This document shows, piece after piece, positions 1 to 10,247 of a DNA stretch of 64,000 nucleotides (positions within the stretch are counted from its first letter, which is position 1; each line of letters begins with the position of its first letter). A program made the translations under genes and the position numbers. The DNA is from Hygrophila difformis. Taxonomy: Eukaryota; Streptophyta; Magnoliopsida; Lamiales; Acanthaceae. A model generated the notes under the pieces. It saw nothing but the letters and a program-made list of their open reading frames with translations. It did no database searches and was not told the DNA's origin. The stretch covers positions 1,221,431-1,285,430 of the forward strand of contig JAOANR010000005.1 in NCBI GenBank assembly GCA_030278955.1, given 5' to 3'.

Positions 1-60
1 AGAGGACAAAAATTTTTACGTCATTTTTTTCGAATTCTTCCCTCTTGCCGGTCACGTTCA

Positions 61-2450
61 TAGCTCGTCAAAGCATCGCCGGACCACCCACCAGTCTAAC
101 ACTCAAGCCGCCACTTGGATCTCCCTGGCCGCCACCTTGTGCATGCCAGCCGCCACAGAGACCGTCTCGGCCGCCATCTTTGCGTGCCAGGCCGCCACCC
201 TCACCTTTTTGGCCGCCATCCATGTGTGTTTGGGCAGCTGCGATTATACTCTGCCAACCTTAGTTTGAGCCGCCACCCTAAGATCACCAGCCGCCGCAAA
301 GGGGTCCCTGGCCGCCCTCACGCCCTCAAGAACGCATCTTCTTGGCCGCCCTCAAAAACGCACCAGCCGCCACAAACAGGAGGTTGGCCGCCACTTGCTT
401 TTCTCCAGCCACCATGCAAGTTCGCTCGGCTTCGGCCGCCATTACTTCGATCCGGGCCGCCACTGATCACCCCCCCAGCCGCCATCGAGGAGCCTCTAGC
501 CGCCAATATGTGCGAAGAAGCAGCTGCCATGAATTCTGCTCAGCCGCCGCCAAGCACCTCCCAGCCGCCACCGAGGGAGCTTCAACCTTCACGTGTGATG
601 GCCTCCCAGGTTAGTGTCGTGCTTCCCGGCTTATTCAATTCTGCTAGTTGTGTTATATTCGATCCATATGCTTCATTGTTCATACACTACTGCATGACTT
701 ATTATTCGATGGCTTAGGATAGGATCGTCAAACCATGCTTTTCTTGATCTTTCTTCCATGACCATGATGACTTAGAACTTTAATAAACAAACTAAGGTTC
801 ACGGATTTGTGCCTACCTTAATCGCATATTATCTTGCTGCTTAATAGATGACTTAGGCTAGGCCAACCCTTACAGCGTAGTATTATGTTGCGTGGTGACT
901 TAGGATTTACAAGCACAGTTTACACCACCCTTAGACGCCACTTTGTCACACTTGGCCGTCATTATGCTTGCCTTGGCCGCCATTCTGCTTGCCTTGGCCG
1001 CCACCTGAAAGGCTCCGGCCGCCATCCAAGAGGGATCCGACCGCCCATTAGCACCTCTTGGCCGCCACTTGCACTTATGATGGCGTCGCATGTTTGAATC
1101 TTGTCATTCAATAACTTAGATAATTCTAGTCTCACCAACTTCGTTATTTGATGACTTAGACCCTAATAAACAGACTGACTCACGCTTCGCATGTTAGCTT
1201 GCTGTTTAATAGATGACTAGGCTCAATGAATTCCTTACGACATAGTATTAGGTTGTTCGATGTCTTAGGATTCAGCAACACAACTTACACCAGTTTGTTG
1301 AGCCACAGCCTCAGGCCGCCATTTCAGCCGCCAGGGCCATAGGGCCGTCACTCAGGGCACTCCGGCCGCCCAGGATAAGCCTTTAGCCGCCAAAATGGGC
1401 ACGCTGATCGCCAATGTGATTGTGACCAACCATGTTCGTCTCGTCTCTTGGCTCGTTAACTATATTGATGATTGACTAAATTCATCTAACTTCGGTTGTT
1501 TTAATAACTTAGCACTTAGTAGACACACTTAGCAGGATAATTCGCCTTCTTTGATCGAATATTGCTTTGTTTACTTGATGATTTAGGATTTGGCGAAACA
1601 ACCTACACCATCCGCCACTGAGGCCGCCACTGTGAGACCTTGGCCGCCACTGGAGAGGCCTTAGCCACCACTCTCAACGCCCAGGCCGCCAAGGAAGGTA
1701 CTTCAACCGCCACCCTCCATACCCGGGCCGCCACTGAGGGTGCTTCAGGCACTGTTGCTTCGTGCTCGGCCACTACTCAGGTTGGTTTTGCTGCATAACG
1801 CTTCCATTGTTTATTTTATCCCATCAACATTTCATGACATAAGTTCTGACGGGACTCCTCCATGCAGGCTGCCACTTCTCATGCCCAGGCCGCCACTGAG
1901 ACGCCTTCAACCGCCACTTCGCAGCCCTTAGGTACTGTTGCTCCGCGTCCGGCCACAGTTCAGGTACATTTCGATCTCAACTCTTTCGAACACTCATAAA
2001 CTTCACCCGATAAGACTTAACTAAAATCATCCTACAGGCCACCTCGTTACACACCCGGGTCACCACTACACAGCCTTCTGTTGTATGGAAGGAACCTCGT
2101 CCTTCATTCCCAGACTCGGCCACCACCTCGGGAGTACCATCCTCCACACTTGGAGTATCAGCACCCACATCAAGGGTGCAGGCAGCCGCCACATTGCCAC
2201 CTTCAGACACCACAGTCTCGTCTGGCTTTGCAGCCTTGTCCTCTCGCACCTCGGCTTTTCAGGTTTGACCTTGGCATATAATCTTCTTGTCATTACGCTA
2301 ATCTCCTTATTCATGACTTAATCTCAACCATGTTCGAAAACCCACAGGACCTGGCGGCTTCTACTAAGCCATCCGCCGCCACAAATCAAGTGCCCGAGAC
2401 CATGTTCAAACTAAAAGCCGCCGCTCAGGCTTCAGCCGCTGCTCCAGCTC
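61..2450 (+). repeat. GCCGCC-rich repeated exon/intron array upstream of the PMD gene
   Basis: The hexamer GCCGCC, mostly as (A/G)GCCGCCA, occurs more than 30 times by eye. Low-complexity Ala/Pro/Thr-rich exon-like blocks alternate with AT-richer intron-like blocks that resemble each other. The spacer around 760-910 (TTAATAGATGACTTAGGC, then a phrase like GACTTAGGATTTACAAGCAC) is echoed around 1150-1290 and 1500-1610, giving a unit of about 370-400 bp. Block ends at 609, 1780, 1963, 2262 and 2533 all read CAG|GT, and the last three complete exons are 96, 225 and 186 nt, all multiples of three and all open in one continuous frame. This looks like tandem duplication of a symmetric exon. Confidence 0.7.
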
Positions 2451-5400
2451 CAGTCGCACCTCAGCATGGTCGGACCCTCATTCGTATACCTGGCTTCACT
2501 GGCTTCGCACCTCCTCGTGTCCCATCTTCCCAGGTTAGCACATGACTTTTCTAATTATCTATTTCGTTTGATATTCGCCCCTCATAATAATCTCTTATCC
2601 ATTTTTTTAATGATGCAGAATATAGAGGACCTCCCTTTGTCTGATGACGAAGGTTATGACTTCACCTGCGAGGAGCCGGTACCTGTCCTCCGCCCGTTTC
2701 ATTGTACCGGTGAACATGGGGCGACTGCCCATGACTTCCTGTCTTGCTCACTTCCCATTACTCAGGCAGCTTTCAATGGGGCCTTTATCTCTCATACCAA
2801 GGTCATTCGGTCTCATCAGTCATGTGCTACCAAGCCAGTTTCCAAGTGCAAAAAGAAAACTCTAAAGATTCAGACCGAAAGGAATAGCACCGAGCGATAC
2901 ATTGATTGGGCCCTCAGGATGCGGAAGTCATTTTCTGATGAATGGGAAAAATGGGGAATCACAGACGCTATTCTCTTATCCATCCGTCCCATTGCACTTG
3001 ACCATCGCCTGCTATACTATCTTATGGGCTTCTGGAATTCTTCAGTGAACGCCTTTCAGCTTCCCTGTGGCTTTGTAGGTCCCACTCTCCTGGACGTTAT
3101 GATGATTACGGGACTGTCTGTTGTTGGCGTGGAGTTGACACATTCTGCTAGTACTGAGGACTCTCATCTTGGTGACAGGATCTGCCCCGCGGGCAAAAAT
3201 TCGAAATGGTATTCAGCTTTCATCAATCATAATAGAGTGAATGGACCTCCGACACGCAATGAGCATGTTGCATTTCTTATGATGTGGTTCAGCCGATTCA
3301 TTGTGTGTTCTAATGCCCGGACCATGCTGCGTACCGCTCTACCTTATGTTCGAGCCATTGTAGACAGTGATGCCAATGATACTTTGGCGATTGGCTCATA
3401 CCTCCTTGCTACTTTATTCAATGGCATAACAAAAACAGCCAATTTGCTCGTCAAATGAACAGATCCCGCCGGCCAGGCCTCAGGACCTTTATGGTTCAAG
3501 CAACTATGGATTCAGCTGTACTTCCCACGCTTGTTTCGTGGTGTGGCTCGCCCTCACCCGAAAGATTGCCAGCCAGGCACACCATTGGGTTTTCTTCTAG
3601 CTTACCAGTCTGTGGCAATTCGTGACGGCAAGTTGTTAGAAAGAGATGGACTGCAGATCGTGCACTGGTTCCTGGAGTACAGGCCTGGTCCCCTTGGTTT
3701 GTTCCCCTATGCCCGGCGGGGTACACTGTTGGCTGAGCTCATATGCTCACCTTCTGCACCAGACGCCAACTTTAGCGAGGACATATGGAATATCTCCATG
3801 AAGCCGCATCTACTCCTGAGTGGTCTTCGACAGAACGACAAGTCCAACCCACTCAATGCTGAGCCTTATTGTCCTCATCTGCTGGCTCGTCAGTTCGGAT
3901 GCCGTCTTGGTCTTCCACGTGGGGTAGAGTGGCCAGCTACCAGAGGCTCGGGATTAACTGACCCGGATCTCTATGCTATACTCGCGCTGTACATTCGCTT
4001 GCCGGATTCATCTTATCTACCATTCACTCCTTCTAGGACGCATGCTACTCAGTTTATGGCTTGGTGGACACCGTACATCACCTCGCTCTTGCCGACTGCA
4101 GATAGCCTTGCACAGCGCTTCGGAGATGTACCTTCACATCCAGTCCTTGATACCGCAGGACAATCTTCGTCTAGGCCTCCGGCTCGCCTGCCGTATGATC
4201 CGGCCCCTAGTACTCGTGGTGCTACTATATGATCAGCTCCCATGCCTGCATCTCATAGTGTTGTCCCGAATAAGCCAGCTGTATCTTATTCATCTCGCAA
4301 GCGCTACAGAGGTATGTTCTTGATTCATTTCACATGTGTCCATTTAACTCCCTCTATTGTCATCTAACCCCTATCAACTTATACAGATTCGTCCCCTAGA
4401 CCTCGTGGGACGTCTGCCGGTAGTAGTTCGAGCTCTTTAGCTCATGATGGAGAAACTGAAGGAGGTACCACTGACGGCACCGAAGATCGTGATGACGACG
4501 AGGATGAATCCGCGAGCTCAGATGAGGACGAGGATCAGACGAGCGATGATGATGCTGGAGGTGATGCTCGCATGGAGACAGATACGGTTGACCCTGATGA
4601 TGGCCTCGTGAGCATGATCGATGATGAGGTTGAGCATGATGACCACGCAAGCGATGGTGTTGGCGCGGTCCATGACGATGCTGTGGACGAGCTGCAGGCT
4701 CGTGTTGACTACATCTTCACTCATGGTGTGGACGATCCTAGATATCACACTGGTGCCCAGGAGACCGTCACGGAGGATGCCTCACAAATACGCTTTGCTA
4801 ACTCGCACTTGTTAATTAGCTTGCTTTTTATCTTGACGACTGTATTGTACCATTCTTTTGCTTTCAGATCCAAGTAAATCCAACCCTCCCTCAGGGTAAT
4901 GACACTTCTATAGTTAACTTAGTCAACCCCGTACAGGTCTCTCAGGTACATCTTGTCTTTACATTATTTTTCATTCATTTGCTTAATAACACGCCCTAAG
5001 GAATGTTTGCTTGTTTCAACCACAGGCTCCCACTGATCAGATGCCACCTTTAGCAGCCGACGCTTCCGCACCTTCAGCTGGTTCAGTTGACCGCGCACCG
5101 ACTCCTCAGGTATTATTTATTCTTGTCTTCATTATGGTTAGCTCTCCATGTTGCAAATACTAACCTATTCTCATTTTTAGGTGCCCCGGGTTCATTCTGG
5201 TCCTATGACTCCGAGTACACACACTCCTATCAGTGGCGATATCACTACGACATGTGAGGCGTTTGACCGCCTGCTTTCATCCCAGACTGGCCCACTGACC
5301 GCCGAGATAGTCTCCTGTCTTGATAATCTACTCATTGCCATCGGCTCGGTTCCCACCTTTGTCGAGGATGCCGATTTTCGGGACTTTTCAGAGCTCATCT

Positions 5401-5981
5401 CTGACCTGTCTCTCTTTTATCCCGCTTTCAGGAGTGCTGCAGACCAGTCTGCCCAAGATTTGACACTTATTGACGATCTTGAGTCACGACACCGTGAGAC
5501 TCTCTCCCAGTTGGAGGCGATTGGCCCTCAGCGTGAACAGTTGTCTCATGATCGTGCAGCTTAGGAGAGCCAAAAATCACAGCTGGAGAGTACCATCACA
5601 CATGCAGAGGGCGATATCAAGGAATCAGAACGAGTCATTGCAGAGGCAGAGCGTGTTATAGCAGACCAGAGACGCTCCATTGCAGATAGAAGACGTGCTA
5701 TTCAGGAGGCCAAGGATGGGCTCACTTCTCTGGAGTCTAGAATGACCGAGACGTCTACACAAGTCGCTACTTTACAGACCACTCATGACCGCTTGGTCGC
5801 AGACCACCATGACTTGTTAGCCGAGTTGTCTAAGGGTCTCCGACCCCGGGCGGACGCTCGTGCTCGTGTTGCCGCCGCGGCTCTTCGTCGTATGACCGAC
5901 ATCCTTAGGCGCACACGCGATCGCTGGACAGCCATACGTGGTCGCACACTTGGTGGTGGGACGGCGCCTCCCTCTCAGTAG
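1868..5981 (+). pseudogene. Plant mobile domain (PMD, aminotransferase-like) protein, spliced, antisense to the retrotransposon
   Basis: Exons with clear AG/GT borders are 1868-1963, 2038-2262, 2348-2533, 2619-4311, 4387-about 4787, 4868-4945, 5026-5109 and 5181-5981. All but one junction are phase 0. The main exon encodes the PMD fold typical of plant mobile domain proteins (IDWALRMRKSF, YYLMGFW, LDVMMITGLSV and, after a stop, GPLWFKQLWIQ). Next comes an Asp/Glu-rich segment (about 4480-4700), then short linker exons, then a long predicted coiled coil with repeated SERVIAEAER-like units ending at TAG 5979-5981. Three in-frame stops interrupt it: TGA 3456-3458, TGA 4230-4232 and TAG 5562-5564. 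The donor after 4787 reads CAA|ATACGC where CAG|GTACGC would be expected. It ends only about 160 bp from the convergent end of pol. PMD genes are known both as host genes and as passengers in gypsy and Mutator-like elements; the molecular role of this copy is unknown. Confidence 0.7.
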
Positions 5982-6141
5982 ATTAGGATTCGCACTGTGT
6001 TTTCTTTCGGTATATTTTGGGCTAGCCCACCGGCCTTGTGGTGGGAAACTGTTAGTTATCTTCTGATTTTCCTTAGTATGTTTTTTGCTACATTTGGCCC
6101 CTAGTACGACCACTTCTTACTTGATGCATTTATATTTTCAT

Positions 6142-7380
6142 TTACTCCGATTCCCAAACTGACGGATAATACATTTTGAGATACTTTGCATTGATACTTT
6201 GTTTATGCTCTTGTCCATCAATATCCATCAATTTGTATACACTGTTTAGCAACTTCTGAGTAACAATGAATGGTCCCTACCAGTTTGGAGATCACTTTCC
6301 AGTCTCATTATCGCGAACCCCTGAAGGTAAAATCACCTTCCACACTAGGTCCCCTTCACTGAACCTCTTGCCTCGAACCTTCTTGTCATAGTACTTCGCA
6401 ATTTTAGCTTTATGACGTCGGATATTCTCCAAGGCTACAAGCCTGTCACCATCCGCCGTTTCCAACTCTTGCAATATGGCCTCTTCATACTTAGCTAATT
6501 CTAAGTGATGTTGCTTGGCCACCCTCAGCGATGGAACCGTGATCTCTAGAGGTAAGACAGCGTCATGTCCATACGTCAAGTAGTATAGTGTGAATCCAGT
6601 GGCGGTAGACTTAGAATTTCTATACGCCCACAAGACCTCTGATAAAGCCTCATGCCACTTCCTTGGCTTCTCTCCCACTGCCTTCTTGATCATGCTTACC
6701 AGGATCTTGTTAGTAGCCCCGGCTTGACCATTCGCTTGGGGGTAGTATGGAGTAGAATGATAGATGCGAATCCCAAATTGCTTAGCGAAAGCCATAAACT
6801 TCTCACCTGTGAATACCGTCCCTTGATCGGCAGTGATAGTTTGAGGGATCCCAAATTGATGTATCAGCTCAGTCACAAACTTAATAACATCGCTTTGATG
6901 AATCTTCCTCATTGGCCACGCTTCTACCCACTTGGTAAAATAATCAGTGGCCACAGGTATGAACGCGTGGTTCTTAGATGAAGGCGGATGAATTTTCTTA
7001 ATGATGTCCATCCCCCAGCCACGGAATGGCCAAGGCTTCACGACTGAATGCAATTCTTCCGCCAGCACCCTTTGAATTGGACCATGTTTCTGGCAAGCCT
7101 CGCAACCACGAGCATAAGTGATACAATCCTCCATGATTGTTGGCCAAAAATACCCATACCGGTGAATACTCCATCTCATGCTAGGTCCCGCTCTATGAGA
7201 CCCACAAATTCCTTCATGGACCTCTCCCATCACCAGCTTAGCTTCCTCAGGACCAATGCACTTAAGTAACAGACCGTCAAGCGCCCTTCGGAACAACTCA
7301 CCATCAATCAACGTATACGTCAAAACTTTTATCTTCATAGAGCTATCTCCTCCAGATGAGGGATTTTCAAGATATTGCAT
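6142..7380 (-). pseudogene. Ty3/gypsy integrase (C-terminal part of pol)
   Basis: The HHCC zinc-binding segment is visible (HRAG...CEACQKHG), followed by the catalytic core: VATDYFTKW supplies the first Asp and TADQGTVF the second. The third position reads NGQAGATNK where the family has an E in QAEATNK, so the catalytic Glu is replaced by Gly (codon near 6715). A TGA at 6292-6294 and a further TAG interrupt the C-terminal domain; in the same frame the usual GPFIVTQ and NAKYLK phrases continue to a terminal TAA at 6142-6144. Function in intact elements: insertion of the cDNA into the genome. This copy should be inactive. Confidence 0.85.
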
Positions 7381-7403
7381 AATATCCGTCCTCCAATCGT
7401 CAA

Positions 7404-8201
7404 CTATGTTTTGAGGTTGAGTCTCTTCTTGACCTTCAGACTCATTAGTAAGGACAACGATGCGTGTTGCCCCCTAAGGCAACCAGTCTGCCAGCCTAAA
7501 GCTAGCTGAGCAGCTTCGTTGGCCTCTTTATTTTGGTCTCTAGGTACATGATTGATCGTAACCTCCGAGAATTTGCCTAACAGCTCAAGCGCAACTTCAT
7601 AATATTTAATCAACCTCGGACTTTTGCACTCATACTCTCCTGTCAATTGCTTTAAGATAACTTGAGAGTCTCCAAAAACTACAATGGACCTTGCACCCTT
7701 CATCAATGCTGTCTCCAGGCCGAAAATCAAAGCCTCATACTCAGCTTGATTGTTGGTTGTACCAGGCTCTAACTCCCGAGCCAGCTTTCAATGTTCCCCG
7801 AAAGGACTAGTAATTGTAATACCGACCCCTAAGCCACTGCTTGCGCAAGACCCAACGAAAGTTAACTCCCAAGGTTCAAACCCTATGAATGATTCTTCGG
7901 ATTCTTCGGGCAACATCACTGAAGGATGCTGGGCTAAGAAGTCCGCTAGGGCTTGTCCCTTGACCGCCTTCTAAGGAACGTGAACGAGAGCGAAAGGACT
8001 AATTTTCATAGCCCACTTAGCCTGGCGGCCTTTCAGGGCTGGTCTCTGCAACAATGTCTTAACCAAATCGAATGGAGCCACTACATGGACTGTACGTGGT
8101 AACATGTAATGTTCCAACTTGTTGCAAGAGTACATCAACACGTAGCATAGCTTTTCTAATGTTGTGTACCTCACTTCTGGACCTTGCAGTGTCTTGCTGA
8201 G
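7404..8201 (-). pseudogene. Dual RNase H region of gypsy pol
   Basis: Immediately after RT, in the same frame but behind a TAG, comes the rest of the gypsy-type RNase H (LSKTLQGPEVRYTTLEK to ALVHVP, 7971-8198). After another stop a second, archaeal-like RNase H follows (NNQAEYEALIFGLE, VVFGDSQVILKQL, NHVPRDQNKEANEAAQ). Two RNase H modules in tandem are a hallmark of Tat-lineage elements. Nonsense codons separate the modules from RT and from the integrase, so the polyprotein cannot be made in one piece. Confidence 0.75.
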
Positions 8202-9552
8202 CTAATAGATGGCTCTTTCCTTCCCATACTCATCATCTTGTGCGAGCAAACATCCAATGGACTCCTCGGCGGCTGACACATACAATTTCAAAGGTTCTCC
8301 AGGCCTGGGTGGCATCAATACTGGAGGATTGGCCAACATTCTTTTAATCTCTTCAAAGGCCGCTTGATGTTCAGCCGTCCAACTGAATACCTCGTTTCTT
8401 CTTCCCTTGAGCAAGGTGGTGAACGCTTTCATCTTCCCTGCCGCGTTGGCAATGAATCTCCTTAAGAAGTTAGTCTTGCCCATTAGCGACTGTAGCTCCT
8501 TAAGATTAGACGGCGCACGAGCCTCCAGGATCGCCTTGGCTTTATTCTGATCTACCTCGATGCCTCTCTCATAAACCAGGAAACCTAAAAAGTTCCCAGC
8601 CGCCACTCCGAAGGCACACTTAGCGGGGTTAATTTTCAGTCCATGTTGCCTCATCCTGACGAAAGCTTGCTCAAGGTGATCCAAGTGTTGGCCAAATTTA
8701 CACGACTTAACCACAATGTCGTCGATGTACACTTCAAGGATATGGCCTATTAAATCATGAAAAATCATGTTCATGGCCCTTTGATATGTAGCCCCAGCAT
8801 TCTTCAAACCAAACGGCATCACTACCCACTCAAAGATGCCAATTGGTCCTGGACAACAATAAAAATTTGTGTACATCGTTTTCAGAAATAAAAATTTGAT
8901 TGTATCCAGAATAACCATCCATTAATGATAAAAATTTGTGGCCGGCGGGCGCATCAACAAGCATGTCAGCCATTGGCATTACATATTCATCATTGGGCGT
9001 AGCCAAGTTTAAATTCCTAAAGTCTATACAGACTCTCAATTGACCATTCTTCTTTACAACAGGTACAATGTTTGCAAGCCACTCTACGTAGCGACAAGTT
9101 CTAATGTAGCCTGCTCTAAGAAACTTCTCGATCTCAGCCTTTATTTTTGGGATGGCGTCTGGATCAAACCGTCTAGGCGGCTGCTTGTGAGGTCTGAACT
9201 CGGGATGAGTGGGCAATTTGTGTTCCACGAGTTCCCTTGAAAGTCCTGGCATGTCCGTGTACTGCCACGCAAAACAATCTTTGTACTTCTGAATCAGCTC
9301 CACTAATTGGTGCCGCTCCTCATCAGGCAGAGACGCACTTATTTTAGTCAGCCTCGACTCCGCCTCTATCCCGAGATTGATGTCCACAAGTGGTTCCTTG
9401 GCTTCTGGACTAGGCAACGTCCGCTTCACAGGTGATGGCCACTCGGATGGCCTGTTATCCATTACATTTTTAGACTTGTCTTCGGCACCCATCATCACTT
9501 CAGTATCTACCAGTCGCCGCAACAAGTCTTTGTAGACGTCTTGGCTGCTCAT
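8202..9552 (-). pseudogene. Ty3/gypsy reverse transcriptase
   Basis: The first part (8830-9552) carries the RT N-terminus: PTHPEFRPHKQPPRRF, then AEIEKFLRAGYI, VVKKNGQLRVCIDFRNLN and MDGYSGYNQI. The frame then shifts near 8900, and the second part (8202-8918) continues with FEWVVMPFGLKNAGATYQRAM, the catalytic VYIDDIVVKS, and the thumb segment SLMGKTNFLRRFI. The YIDD box is intact. The frameshift lies between the palm motifs, so no complete RT is encoded. Confidence 0.88.
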
Positions 9553-10247
9553 GATGAGGAACCTGATGCATCTGGCCGGCCATCCGCTGAGTGTAGCTTG
9601 AAGCCGTTTGAAGTAAAATCAATGGACTCCAAGTCCACATTGACGCCAATTAGAGCTGAGGCAGGTTGAATGTCTTCTAAATAGAAGACGGCCTCATCAT
9701 TATTGTTGTTTGGCCCTATAAAGGGCTGAGGATCCGCCTCCACCAATTCAACGTGGTCACCGTCCCATATGAGTAATTGTTGATGTAGGGTGGACGGCAC
9801 ACATTCTGTCATGTGGATCCAATCACGCCCTAACAATGCCGAATATGAGGTCTTTGACTTTACCACAAAGAACGCTACTTTGATAGTCTTAGACCCCACA
9901 GTGACGTCCACCGCTATGAACCCAGTAGGTTGGGTGGCCTCTCCCACGAAGCTACACATCCTGACCCTGGTGGGGATCAAATCCTTCTCACTCTTTCCGA
10001 GCTTCTTCAGAGTTGACATCGGGAGTACATTTGCTGCTGCCCCATTGTCGACGAACACCCTGGTGAAGGGACGCCCATCAATGTGGGCTTTGATATACAA
10101 TGGTTTCAACTGTCTCGTTTGAGACACCTCTGGCTTAGCGAAGTGTGCCAAAGCTGGCCTCTGAACAGACTGACCACCTAATTCTTCCAGCAAACATCTA
10201 GTTGGGTGAGACAACTCTGCTATCATCTCATCCATCTCTTCAATCAA
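9549..10247 (-). pseudogene. Ty3/gypsy retropepsin-type aspartic protease segment
   Basis: The sequence reads FTRVFVDNGAAANVLPMSTLKKLG, the counterpart of the VDGGSSANILP active site seen in Tat-lineage proteases, followed by the second strand and LLGRDWIH. The active-site triad is DNG rather than DTG/DSG. Its frame overlaps the start of the RT frame by four bases, which may reflect decay rather than a natural gene junction. In intact elements the enzyme cleaves the gag-pol polyprotein. Confidence 0.75.

Noticed and set aside
115..717. 200-codon open frame on the plus strand as a stand-alone gene
   Set aside because: It is the low-complexity GCCGCC array; all three frames are long and repetitive here. 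The CAG|GT border at 609 suggests only part is an exon of the antisense PMD gene.
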